DNA of 64,000 nt from Inhella proteolytica. GTDB lineage: Bacteria > Pseudomonadota > Gammaproteobacteria > Burkholderiales > Burkholderiaceae_C. Of the stretch, positions 55,001-63,255 are shown in pieces. The stretch is taken from positions 279,477 through 343,476 of the forward strand of contig NZ_JAEDAK010000004.1 of the NCBI RefSeq assembly GCF_016093275.1, written 5' to 3'. How positions within the stretch are numbered: the stretch's first letter is position 1; every line of letters starts with the position of its first letter. The notes under the pieces are model-generated. The model saw only the letters and a list, made by a program, of their open reading frames with translations. It made no database searches and was not told the origin of the DNA. A program made the translations under genes and the position numbers.

Positions 55001-55630
55001 TCAACCCTTGAACTTCTTCCACTCGGCGGGGCAGGCCTGCACCTTGTCCACCTCGTTCGACTCGGCGCGCGTGGTCCAGCACTCATCGAACACCGAGCAG
55101 TAGCAGATGCGCAGCGAGACCTTGAAGCGCTCGCGATTCAGGCGCGACCAGGCCTCGGGCTCGCTGCCCTCCTTGGGCACGCGCAGCATCTCCACCCGCT
55201 CACCCGGGCGCAGCACCTCGCCGTTGACGCCCGAAGTGATGTCCATGAGCCTGGGCACCTCGCCGGCCTTGCGGGAGGACCCGCAGCAACGTTCCAGCAG
55301 TTCCACTGCATGGCCCAGGTCCTTGCCCTCGTAGCGCATCTGCACTCCCTGGATGCGCGCCGGCCCGATGCCCTTGTTCATCACCGAAAAGGTGATCTCC
55401 GCCTTGCCTTCGCCATTCAGATTGCCCGTGCCCGTGCTCACCCAGGGCCAGGAGGTGGCGGTCACCATGCGGGCATTGGCGTCGGCCATCTCCTTCATCA
55501 CCTGGCCGTGGTGGATGGCCAGAAACAGGGAGATGACGGACACCACGATGGCGCAGCCCGCGGCCGCAATGTCCAGCCAGCGGTGGCCGCTGTGGCCGTG
55601 GTGGTGGGCGTGGGTTTCGGGGCCTTCCAT
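55001..55630 (-). CDS. Hypothetical membrane-anchored protein
   Basis: The 209-residue protein has a His-rich N-terminal segment (ETHAHHHGHSGH), one TM helix (about 20-42: LDIAAAGCAIVVSVISLFLA) and a soluble C-terminal domain with seven or so Cys, including paired CC and CYC. The His- and Cys-rich composition hints at metal or redox binding. A strong GGAGGAG site precedes the ATG. It is divergent from recG with a 56-bp gap. No family recognised. Confidence 0.65.
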   Translation of the reverse strand: MEGPETHAHHHGHSGHRWLDIAAAGCAIVVSVISLFLAIHHGQVMKEMADANARMVTATSWPWVSTGTGNLNGEGKAEITFSVMNKGIGPARIQGVQMRYEGKDLGHAVELLERCCGSSRKAGEVPRLMDITSGVNGEVLRPGERVEMLRVPKEGSEPEAWSRLNRERFKVSLRICYCSVFDECWTTRAESNEVDKVQACPAEWKKFKG

Positions 55631-55673
55631 GGCGACTCCTCCGACATCAAGGGCGGGGAGTGTAGAGATGGCC

Positions 55674-55679
55674 ACAATC
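55674..55679 (+). promoter_or_regulatory. Candidate -10 element of recG
   Basis: GGCCACAATCC ends 7 nt before the ATG; predicted leader of about 2 nt and no Shine-Dalgarno. Confidence 0.45.
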
Positions 55680-55686
55680 CGCGCCC

Positions 55687-57735
55687 ATGCCCGCCGAGCC
55701 CCCCAAGCCCAAGCCCGCCCCGTCCGGCCCGCGCCGGGCCATGGAGCGCCTGGGCCTGCTGCGGCCCATCGACCTGGCCCTGCACCTGCCGCTGCGTTAC
55801 GAGGACGAGACCCGGCTGACGCCGCTGCGCGAAGCGCGCCATGGCCAGGTGGTGCAGGTGGAAGGCGTGGTGGTGGATTGCCGCGTCGAGACGCGGCGGC
55901 GCCGCCAGCTGCTGGTGAGCCTGCAAGACGACGAGGGCGAGCGCCTGCTGCTGCGCTTCCTGAACTTCTACCCCAGCCAGCAGAAGAGCTACGCCGAGGG
56001 CCGGCGCCTGCGCGTGCGCGGCGAGCTGCGCAGCAGCCTGTTCGGCCGCGAGATGGTGCACCCGCATTGCAAGGTGGTGGACGAGGACACCCCGCTGGCC
56101 GCCGCGCTCACGCCCGTCTACCCCACCAGCGCCGGCCTGCCGCAGGCCTATCTGCGCAAGGCCATCGAGGCCGCGCTGCCGCGCGCACCGCTGCAGGAGC
56201 TGCTGCCGCCCGGCAGCGTGCCGCGCGGCCTACCGCCGCTGCGCGAGGCGCTGAACTTTCTGCACCACCCACCGCCCAACGTGCCCCTGGCCACGCTGGA
56301 GGACCACTCCCACCCCGCCTGGCAGCGCCTGAAATTCGAGGAGCTGCTGGCCCAGCAGCTCAGCCAGCTGCAGAGCAAGGCCCTGCGCGCCCAGCACCGC
56401 GCACCGGTGCTGCGCGGCAGCAAGCTGGTGGAGCAATTGCTCGCACAACTGCCCTTCGAGCTGACCGGGGCCCAGCGGCGCGTGGGCGAGGAGATCGCGC
56501 AGGACCTGGCCCATGCCCAGCCGATGCATCGCTTGCTGCAAGGCGACGTGGGCTCCGGCAAGACCGTGGTGGCCGCCCTGGCCGCCGCCGTCTGCATCGA
56601 CGCCGGCTGGCAATGCGCACTGATGGCGCCCACCGAGCTGCTGGCCGAGCAGCATCTGCGCAAGCTCGTGGGCTGGCTGGAGCCGATCGGCGTCAAGGTG
56701 GCCTGGATCACCGGCAGCGTGAAGGGCAAGAAGCGCGAGGCCCTGCTGGCCCAGGCCGCCAGCGGCGAAGCCCAGCTGGTGGTGGGCACCCATGCCGTCA
56801 TCGAGGACAAGGTGCAGTTCGCCAACCTCGGTCTGGCCATCGTCGACGAGCAGCACCGCTTCGGCGTGGCGCAACGCCTGGCGCTGCGGCGCAAACTGGC
56901 CGAGCGCGGCCTGGAGCCGCACCTGCTGATGATGAGCGCCACGCCCATCCCGCGCACGCTGGCGATGAGCTACTACGCGGACCTGGACGTCAGCACCCTC
57001 GATGAACTGCCGCCCGGCCGCAGCCCCATCGTCACCAAGGTGTTCGCGCTCGACAAGCGCGAGGCCGTGATCGCGCGCATCGCGCAGGAAATCGGCCAGG
57101 GCAAGCAGAGCTACTGGGTCTGCCCGCTGATCGAGGAGAGCGAGGAAAGCGACCTGCAGGCCGCCACCGCCACCCATGCCGAGCTGGCCGAGCGGCTCGG
57201 GCCCGAGCAGGTGGGTCTGCTGCATGGCCGCCTGAAGGCCGACGAGAAGGCCGCCGTGATGGCGCGCTTCGCTTCGGGCGAGCTACCGCTGCTGGTGGCC
57301 ACCACCGTGATCGAGGTCGGCGTGGACGTGCCCAATGCCAGCCTGATGGTGATCGAGCACGCCGAGCGCTTCGGCCTGGCGCAGCTGCACCAGCTGCGCG
57401 GGCGCGTGGGGCGCGGCTCGGCGGCTTCGGTCTGCGTGTTGATGTACGCCGGCCCCTTGAGCGAGAGCGGGCGCGAACGCCTCAAGGCCATGGCCGAGAC
57501 CACCGACGGCTTCGAGATCGCCCGCCGCGACCTCGACATCCGCGGCCCCGGCGAGTTCATGGGCCACCGCCAGAGCGGCGCCGATCTGCTGCGCTTTGCC
57601 GACTTGCAGGAGGACGCCCCCCTGCTGGTGGCCGCGCGCGCCGTGGCGCCCCGGCTGCTGGCCGAGCACCCGGACGCCGCCCAGGCCCAGGTGCAGCGCT
57701 GGCTGGGGGCGAAGGCGGAGCTGATGAAGGCATGA
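55687..57735 (+). CDS. recG: ATP-dependent DNA helicase RecG
   Basis: RecG remodels stalled replication forks and branch-migrates Holliday junctions. The 682-residue protein has an N-terminal wedge/OB domain (VVQVEGVVVDCRVE, LRVRGEL), a Walker A GDVGSGKT near residue 286, a DEQHRFG DEXH box near 388, SATPIPRTL, and the C-terminal GRVGRGS and FEIARRDLDIRGPGEFMG motifs. Length is normal for RecG. The stop overlaps the AraC gene start (ATGA). Confidence 0.96.
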   Translation: MPAEPPKPKPAPSGPRRAMERLGLLRPIDLALHLPLRYEDETRLTPLREARHGQVVQVEGVVVDCRVETRRRRQLLVSLQDDEGERLLLRFLNFYPSQQKSYAEGRRLRVRGELRSSLFGREMVHPHCKVVDEDTPLAAALTPVYPTSAGLPQAYLRKAIEAALPRAPLQELLPPGSVPRGLPPLREALNFLHHPPPNVPLATLEDHSHPAWQRLKFEELLAQQLSQLQSKALRAQHRAPVLRGSKLVEQLLAQLPFELTGAQRRVGEEIAQDLAHAQPMHRLLQGDVGSGKTVVAALAAAVCIDAGWQCALMAPTELLAEQHLRKLVGWLEPIGVKVAWITGSVKGKKREALLAQAASGEAQLVVGTHAVIEDKVQFANLGLAIVDEQHRFGVAQRLALRRKLAERGLEPHLLMMSATPIPRTLAMSYYADLDVSTLDELPPGRSPIVTKVFALDKREAVIARIAQEIGQGKQSYWVCPLIEESEESDLQAATATHAELAERLGPEQVGLLHGRLKADEKAAVMARFASGELPLLVATTVIEVGVDVPNASLMVIEHAERFGLAQLHQLRGRVGRGSAASVCVLMYAGPLSESGRERLKAMAETTDGFEIARRDLDIRGPGEFMGHRQSGADLLRFADLQEDAPLLVAARAVAPRLLAEHPDAAQAQVQRWLGAKAELMKA

Positions 57736-58796
57736 GCGAAGCCTTGGCCTTGCTGGACGCCGCGCTGCGCGGCGGCCTGATCACCCTGCTGGCCCTGGTG
57801 GGCTGGCAGCTGCAGCGCCGCCTGCCGGCCGGGGCGGCGGCGCGGCCGGTGCTGGCGCTCTTCCTGCCCGGCCTGGTGGTCCAGCTGATCGGCTCCACCC
57901 CGGCCTTCGAGGCCCAGGTGCCGCGCGCCTGGCAGGCGCCCTGGGTGGCGGTGGCGGTGGGCAATGCGGTGGGCTTCTGGTGCCTGGTGCGCCTGCTGTT
58001 CGACGACGACTTCCGCCTGCGCGCACGGCACCTGCTGGCCTGGGCCGCCGTGGCGGCGGTGGGGGCGGCCTACTGCCTGCTGCCGCCGCACCCCGCCCTG
58101 ACCCTGCTGCTACGCGGCGCTCCGCTGCTGTGCGCCGCCGCCACGCTCTGGGTGCTGGGGCGCGGCTGGTCGGCCGATCTGCTCGAGGCACGCCGCCGGC
58201 TGCGGCTCGGCCTGGTGTCGGGCGGCGTGGCCTACACCGTACTGGGCGTGGGCCTGCGCCTGGGCACGGGGGGCGCGCCGGGGCCGCTGGCCCTGCTGGA
58301 TCTGCTCGGCCTGGGCGCGGTGATTGCGCTCGGCGCGGCCGCCCTGCTGGGACCTGAGGCGCCGCGTTGGCAGCAGCTCCTTTTGGCCGAAGCCGAGCCG
58401 CTGCCGGCTCCGTCGGCCGCCGCAGAGCCGGCCCCGGCGGCGCCGGACGCCGAGTTGCTGGCCCGGCTGGAACCCTTCATGCGTTCTCAGCAGCCCTACC
58501 GCGACGAGGCGCTGAGCCTGGCCGGCCTGGCCGCCCAGCTGGGTGTGCCCGAGTACCGGCTGCGCCGCGCCATCAACCAGGGCCTGGGCTTTCGCAACTT
58601 CAACGCCTATGTGAACCAGTGGCGGCTGGACGAGGCCCGCGCCGCACTGGCCGACCCGGCCCAGCAGGCCCGCAGCGTGCTGGACATTGCGCTGGCGGCG
58701 GGCTTCGGCTCCATCGGCCCTTTCAACCGCGCCTTCAAGGCCGAGACCGGCCAGACGCCGACTGAGTTCCGTCGCGCCCAGCTGGCTGAATCCTGA
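57732..58796 (+). CDS. Membrane-bound AraC family regulator
   Basis: The 354-residue protein has an N-terminal block of about seven hydrophobic helices (residues 1-215), a Pro/Ala linker and a C-terminal AraC-type DNA-binding domain with two HTH motifs (LAGLAAQLGVPEYRLRRAI; VLDIALAAGFGSIGPFNRAF). It is thus a one-component, membrane-tethered sensor. The start overlaps the recG stop (ATGA). An alpha/beta hydrolase gene follows after 123 bp containing a dyad, and is its likely target. Confidence 0.85.
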   Translation: MSEALALLDAALRGGLITLLALVGWQLQRRLPAGAAARPVLALFLPGLVVQLIGSTPAFEAQVPRAWQAPWVAVAVGNAVGFWCLVRLLFDDDFRLRARHLLAWAAVAAVGAAYCLLPPHPALTLLLRGAPLLCAAATLWVLGRGWSADLLEARRRLRLGLVSGGVAYTVLGVGLRLGTGGAPGPLALLDLLGLGAVIALGAAALLGPEAPRWQQLLLAEAEPLPAPSAAAEPAPAAPDAELLARLEPFMRSQQPYRDEALSLAGLAAQLGVPEYRLRRAINQGLGFRNFNAYVNQWRLDEARAALADPAQQARSVLDIALAAGFGSIGPFNRAFKAETGQTPTEFRRAQLAES

Positions 58797-58806
58797 AATC
58801 GCCTCG

Positions 58807-58864
58807 CCGATTCCTGCAAACCCTTGACTGAAAACGGAAATTTCGACGGCTTGGGTGAATCGGC
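58807..58864. promoter_or_regulatory. Inverted repeat between araC-like and hydrolase genes
   Basis: GCCGATTC at 58807-58814 and GAATCGGC at 58857-58864 are perfect inverted copies 50 bp apart, a spacing of nearly five helical turns that would suit a looped dimer of the AraC protein. Confidence 0.4.
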
Positions 58865-58919
58865 AAGACCGCCGGCTTGACGGCGGCGAGGCTGCGGACT
58901 TCGCAAACCGGAGTCCCGC

Positions 58920-59951
58920 ATGTCTCGCTTGTTCCGTCTGCTGATGCTTGCCGCCACCGCCTTGCTCAGCCCGTTCGCCCAGGCCGGCCTGGGTGTCACC
59001 GCGCTGGCACCGCAGAGCCCCGACGACGAAGAGCTGCTGGTCTTCTACCCCAGCAGCAGCCCGGAACAGGCGCTGGCGCGTGGCACGCTGCGCATCCCCG
59101 CCGCACCCGAAGGCCGGTTCGCCGCGGGCAATGGCCGGCTGGTCGTGCTCTCGCACGGCTCCGGCGGCTCACCCTGGGTGCATGCGGACACCATCCGCGC
59201 CCTGGTGGACGCCGGCTTCACCGTGGCCGGTGTGCGCCACCGCGGCGACCGCAGCGGCAACGTCGCCGACCGCGGCCCGGTCAGCTGGGCGCGCCGGCCG
59301 AAAGAGGTCTCGCGCGCCATCGACCGCCTGGCCGCGCACCCGCAGTGGGCGGCGCGCCTGCAGCTGGATCGGGTGGGCGTGTACGGCATGTCGGCCGGCG
59401 GGCATACCGCGCTCAGCCTGGCCGGCGGCGTCTGGTCGCCGGCGCGCTTCCGCGACCATTGCCGCGCCCATCTGCGTGAGGACTTCCAGGCCTGCGTGGG
59501 CCTGGCCGCCACCCTGACCGGTTCGGTGTTTGACGGCCTGCGCCTGTGGCTGGCGCGCCGCGTGCTGGAGGCCCGCTTCAGCGACACCCGCCCGCAGGCC
59601 CACCACGACCCGCGCATCGCCGCCGTGGTGGCCGGCGTGCCGGCGGCAGCCGATTTCGACCCCGAATCCCTGCGCCAGCCGCGCGCGGCGCTGGGGCTGA
59701 TCACGGTCGGCCAGGACCTGTGGCTGAAGGGCCAGTTTCACGCCGAGGCCGTGCTGCGCGCCTGCACCCCGCGCTGCGAACGCCTGGCCCATGTGCCCGA
59801 GGGCGGCCACGGCCTGCTGCTGGCACCGCTGCCGCCGGGGCTGGACGGGTTGGAGGGCCAGATGCTGAACGACCCGCCGGGGCAGGACCGCAGGGTGCTG
59901 GCCCAAGTGCATGAACAGCTGCGCGGGTTCTTCGAGCGGCATCTGCGCTGA
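58920..59951 (+). CDS. Exported alpha/beta hydrolase (dienelactone hydrolase-like)
   Basis: The 343-residue protein has a signal peptide (LLMLAATALLSPFAQAG), an oxyanion-region LSHGSGGSPW, nucleophile elbow GMSAGGH with Ser, and a late His in EGGHGLL. It resembles secreted dienelactone hydrolase or PAF-acetylhydrolase-like enzymes. A GGAG ribosome-binding site precedes the ATG. It lies downstream of a membrane AraC regulator and probably belongs to its regulon. The substrate is unknown. Confidence 0.83.
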   Translation: MSRLFRLLMLAATALLSPFAQAGLGVTALAPQSPDDEELLVFYPSSSPEQALARGTLRIPAAPEGRFAAGNGRLVVLSHGSGGSPWVHADTIRALVDAGFTVAGVRHRGDRSGNVADRGPVSWARRPKEVSRAIDRLAAHPQWAARLQLDRVGVYGMSAGGHTALSLAGGVWSPARFRDHCRAHLREDFQACVGLAATLTGSVFDGLRLWLARRVLEARFSDTRPQAHHDPRIAAVVAGVPAAADFDPESLRQPRAALGLITVGQDLWLKGQFHAEAVLRACTPRCERLAHVPEGGHGLLLAPLPPGLDGLEGQMLNDPPGQDRRVLAQVHEQLRGFFERHLR

Positions 59952-59998
59952 CGCAGGTGCGGCACTACAGTCCCGCACCGCTTTCGCAGGAGCACGCA

Positions 59999-61042
59999 AT
60001 GAACCCCGTCCTGGTCGACGTCTGGCGCGGCGAATGGGTCGAGTCCCAGCACCGCGGTTCGCTCGCCGTGGTGGACGCCGACGGCGCCCTGGTGCTGGCG
60101 CTGGGCGACATCGAACGCCCGGTCTACCCGCGCTCGGCCGTCAAGGCCCTGCAGGCCCTGCCCCTGGTGGCCAGCGGTGCGGCCGCGCGCTTCGGGCTGA
60201 GTGACGCCGAGCTGGCGCAGGCCTGTGCCTCGCACAGCGGCGAGCCCGCGCATGTGGCCACCAGCGCCGGCCTGCTGGCCAAGCTGGGGCTGGACGCGGA
60301 CGCCCTGGAATGCGGCGCCCATTGGCCGCGCGCCGAGACGCAGATCGCCGCCATGGGCGCGCGCGGTGAGACGCCGACGGCCTTGCACAACAACTGCTCG
60401 GGCAAGCATGCCGGCTTTGTCTGCCTGGGCTGCGTGCTGGCGGGCGAGCAGGACCGGCGTGCCTTTCTGCGCGGCTATGTGGAGCCCGAGCATCCGGTGA
60501 TGCGCGAGGTCACGGCCGCACTGGCCGCCGCCACCGCCACCGATCTGAGCCGCGCACCGGTGGGCACCGACGGCTGCTCCATCCCCACCTATGGCATCCC
60601 GCTGCGCCAGCTGGCGCTGGGCTTCGCGCGCTTTGGCACCGGCCAGGGCCTGAGCGCCGACCATGCCGACGCCGCGCGCCGCCTGCGCCAAGCCGTGGCC
60701 GCCGAGCCCTTCCATGTGGCCGGCACGAACCGGCTGGACACGGTGCTGATGCAGCAGCTTGGCGAACGCCTCTTTTGCAAGGTCGGCGCCGAGGGCGTGT
60801 ACTGCGCCGCCCTGCCGGAACGCGGCTGGGGCCTGGCGATCAAGATGGACGACGGCAACACCGCCCGCGCGGTGGAAGTGGTGCTGGCCGCCTGCGTGCA
60901 GGCCCTGCTGCGCCTGAGCGAGACCGAGCACGCCCTGCTGCAGCGCCACAGCGAGCTGGCGCAGCGCAACTGGAACGGCCGCCTGGTGGGGCGGCTGGCC
61001 GCGACGCCCGCCTTGCGCGGCGCGCTCGGCTCGCTCGCCTGA
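59999..61042 (+). CDS. L-asparaginase II family protein
   Basis: The 347-residue protein belongs to the PF06089 asparaginase family (Rhizobium etli type), recognisable by RSAVKALQALPL, LHNNCSGKHAGFV, GTDGCSIPTYGIPL and the SK/Cys-rich active-site region. It hydrolyses asparagine to aspartate and ammonia, in line with other nitrogen-catabolic genes nearby. AGGAG lies 6 nt before ATG 59999, which decides this start over an ATG 42 bp upstream. The convergent EamA gene ends 7 bp away. Confidence 0.88.
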   Translation: MNPVLVDVWRGEWVESQHRGSLAVVDADGALVLALGDIERPVYPRSAVKALQALPLVASGAAARFGLSDAELAQACASHSGEPAHVATSAGLLAKLGLDADALECGAHWPRAETQIAAMGARGETPTALHNNCSGKHAGFVCLGCVLAGEQDRRAFLRGYVEPEHPVMREVTAALAAATATDLSRAPVGTDGCSIPTYGIPLRQLALGFARFGTGQGLSADHADAARRLRQAVAAEPFHVAGTNRLDTVLMQQLGERLFCKVGAEGVYCAALPERGWGLAIKMDDGNTARAVEVVLAACVQALLRLSETEHALLQRHSELAQRNWNGRLVGRLAATPALRGALGSLA

Positions 61043-61049
61043 CGCAGGC

Positions 61050-62021
61050 TCAGTGCGCCCCTTCCACCGCCACCGGCTTCACGCGCAGCGCCCACACCAC
61101 CCCGGCCACCAGCAGGCCGATGCCCAGCAGCGCCAAGCCGGCCGGTAGCGCGCCGCGCAGACCATAGCCATAGGCCAGCGCGGACAAGGTCTCGAACACG
61201 ATGAGCTGACCCACCAGGGTGGTGGGCAGGCGCTGGCTGGCTTCGTTCCAGCACAGGGTGCCAGCCCAGCTGGAGAACAGGCCGACGGCCAGCATCAGCC
61301 CAATGAACTCCAGTGGGCGCGGGCCCAGCGGCAGGCTGAAATCGGCACCGATGCCGGGGCCGCCGATGCACTGCAAGGCCCACAGCGCGGCCAGGCCGAT
61401 GACGGCCATCGGCAGCGTGACCAGGCCCTGCGCCGTGGCCCAGGCGCGCGGGTTGCGGTCGGGGTGGGCGCGCAGCCAGTCGGCATTGCGGATCGGGTAC
61501 CAGGTCCAGCAGGCCAGGGCCAGCAAGGCGATGGCCGCGCCCTCGGCGTAGCGGCGGGTGTCCCCTGCGGCCAGCGCGCCCAACTCGGTCTGGTTGACGC
61601 AGGCGATGCCCAGGCCGATCAGTGCCAGCGAGGGCGCCAGCCGCGCCCAGGGCAGGCGGCCGTCGCGCACGGCGTTGCGGCGGTTGCTGCTGATGGCGAT
61701 GACCACCGGCAGCGTGCCGATGATGACGCTGACCAGCGGGTTGCCGGCGCGCTGGATGGCGGCGGCCAGCGCGAGGTAATAGAGGAAGTTGCCGACCGCA
61801 CTGAGCTTGGCGGCCTCCCACCAGTCGGCGGGCTTGAGGGCGCGCAGATCGGCACGGTCCAGCAGGGCCAGGGGCAGGCAGAGCAGGCCGAAAGCCAGGT
61901 AGCGGCCCACCGCCAGCAGGGCCGGCGGGTACTCGGGCAGCATCAGCGGAGCGACGAAGACCAGGCCCCACATCAGGCCAGCGGCGAGGGCGAAAGTGGT
62001 GCCCGAGAACAGCGGAGACAT
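61050..62021 (-). CDS. EamA/DMT family transporter
   Basis: The 323-residue protein has ten predicted TM helices with ALAAGLMWGLVFVAPL at the start of the first EamA repeat and GLFSSWAGTLCWNEASQRLP in the second. The substrate is unknown; amino acids are a guess supported only by the asparaginase neighbour. ATG 62021 lacks a Shine-Dalgarno and sits in the 3' arm of a 14-bp perfect hairpin, so translation may be controlled. Confidence 0.82.
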   Translation of the reverse strand: MSPLFSGTTFALAAGLMWGLVFVAPLMLPEYPPALLAVGRYLAFGLLCLPLALLDRADLRALKPADWWEAAKLSAVGNFLYYLALAAAIQRAGNPLVSVIIGTLPVVIAISSNRRNAVRDGRLPWARLAPSLALIGLGIACVNQTELGALAAGDTRRYAEGAAIALLALACWTWYPIRNADWLRAHPDRNPRAWATAQGLVTLPMAVIGLAALWALQCIGGPGIGADFSLPLGPRPLEFIGLMLAVGLFSSWAGTLCWNEASQRLPTTLVGQLIVFETLSALAYGYGLRGALPAGLALLGIGLLVAGVVWALRVKPVAVEGAH

Positions 62022-62048
62022 CGGGCCATGTTGGCATGGCCCGATGTC
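62017..62048 (-). promoter_or_regulatory. Perfect hairpin over the eamA start codon
   Basis: GACATCGGGCCATG (62017-62030) and CATGGCCCGATGTC (62035-62048) form a 14-bp perfect inverted repeat with a four-base loop. In the minus-strand mRNA the ATG start lies in the 3' arm. It could be a repressor site in DNA or an RNA structure that masks the start. Confidence 0.6.
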
Positions 62049-62055
62049 GGCTGAC

Positions 62056-62613
62056 TTACTGCACGGCGCGACGCTGCATTCGCCAGGCACGCAGCAGCGC
62101 GCGCGTTTCCTCATCCGGCCGCGGCGTGAGCTTGCGGTACTCGCGGCAATCGGGCGTGCGTGCCATCAGCCGGTGGTTGATCAGCTCGCGCCGCAGCGTG
62201 GCCGGGTCGCCGAACAGGTGCAGACCGTTCAGGCATTCGTTGACCTCGCGCTCGCTGTAGACGCGCTTCAACTCGAAGTGCTGCCACAGCAGCCACATCA
62301 CCAGGCGCTGAACGCTGAACTTGGTGGGCCAGCGCAGCAGGCGGCCACGGCTGTCGAACTGGGTCAGGGCCTTGCGTGCAGTCTCGCTCAGCGGCAGGGG
62401 CTCGGGACGGTCTTCGGCGGCCAGCGGGGCGCTGGGCAGGGGCGCGAGCGCGGCCTGCAGGGCCTGCAGATTGCGGTAACCCTGGGCGCGGGCGATCAGG
62501 TTCAGCAGTTCCAGATGCGAGGGTGGCTGCTCACGTTCGCGCAGCGCGCGCCCGAGGCTGCGCGCAAAGGCGCTGGCGTCCTGGACGACGAAGGACAGAG
62601 AGGACTGGCTCAT
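62056..62613 (-). CDS. DUF2087 domain protein
   Basis: The 185-residue cytoplasmic protein has an N-terminal helical segment (SHLELLNLIARAQGYRNLQALQA) found in several glyoxalase-related proteins, and a C-terminal DUF2087 winged-helix-like region (FELKRVYSEREVNECLNGLHLFGDPATLRRELINH... pattern, spanning about residues 105-165). It may bind DNA but the role is unknown. A GGAG site lies before ATG 62613, which is preferred over the longer upstream frame. Confidence 0.75.
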   Translation of the reverse strand: MSQSSLSFVVQDASAFARSLGRALREREQPPSHLELLNLIARAQGYRNLQALQAALAPLPSAPLAAEDRPEPLPLSETARKALTQFDSRGRLLRWPTKFSVQRLVMWLLWQHFELKRVYSEREVNECLNGLHLFGDPATLRRELINHRLMARTPDCREYRKLTPRPDEETRALLRAWRMQRRAVQ

Positions 62614-62797
62614 GGAGGGCTCCAGAGCATGTGCAGGACCCGCGGCAGCGGGCGCTGGGGGTTGCCGGCTTCCAGCTGGCACATGCTTCAAGTGGGCATG
62701 AGCAAGCGGACCAATCAAATGGGGCAGGTTTAGCTCGCGTTCGGGAACGCGCGGCAACGCCTGGGTGAACTGCCGACCAGGCGTGCATCCTAACGAA

Positions 62798-62819
62798 ACG
62801 GGCCGCTTGCGCGGCCCGT
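62798..62819 (-). terminator. Terminator of the DUF3567 gene
   Basis: ACGGGCCGC and GCGGCCCGT pair around a four-base loop. On the minus strand the stem is followed by TTCGTTA. It lies 4 bp past the DUF3567 stop. Confidence 0.7.
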
Positions 62820-62822
62820 CAT

Positions 62823-63095
62823 TCAGTGCATCAACACCGGCGTCTGCGACAAATTCGCGTATCGCTCGATGAAGTCGTCGTAATCCTCTTCGCTGGGGTC
62901 GCCCTCGGACAGGGCCTCGACCCCTTCCTGAAACTGCTGGGCCAGCGCGCCTTCGATGAAGATTTCCTTGCGGGCGAACTTGTCGACGATTTCGAAGCCG
63001 CCGCGGGAGAGCGAACGCTCGTCATGAGCGCCCTCGGCCACAGGTACATCGAACTGCACGACGATGTAGCTGGCAGATTGGTAGAGCAGGTGCAT
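62823..63095 (-). CDS. DUF3567 family protein
   Basis: This 90-residue acidic cytoplasmic protein matches DUF3567, a small family found mainly in Burkholderiales, with YIVVQFDV near the N-terminus, RGGFEIVDKFARKEIFIEGALA in the middle, and EEDYDDFIERY near the C-terminus. Function is unknown. A strong GGAGG ribosome-binding site precedes the ATG, and a terminator follows, so it is a separate transcription unit. Confidence 0.88.
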   Translation of the reverse strand: MHLLYQSASYIVVQFDVPVAEGAHDERSLSRGGFEIVDKFARKEIFIEGALAQQFQEGVEALSEGDPSEEDYDDFIERYANLSQTPVLMH

Positions 63096-63133
63096 GGGGT
63101 CCTCCTCGTGCCGAATTGAGGGTGCTTATCGGT

Positions 63134-63159
63134 CCTTCAAGACCCTTTGAAGGTCTTGA
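63134..63159. repeat. Overlapping alternative inverted repeats upstream of DUF3567 gene
   Basis: CCTTCAA/TTGAAGG (63134-63153) and TCAAGACC/GGTCTTGA (63137-63159) share bases and are mutually exclusive as RNA hairpins. They lie 39-64 bp before the DUF3567 start and could be an operator or an RNA switch. Confidence 0.4.
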
Positions 63160-63255
63160 CGGCGAGCCCATCTTGGCATGGAGCCCGGCGCAGCGCCTGC
63201 GAAAGGTTTTGCGGGTGTGGCAAGCACGCGGCGTTTTGTCACGCCCGGGCGCGCT

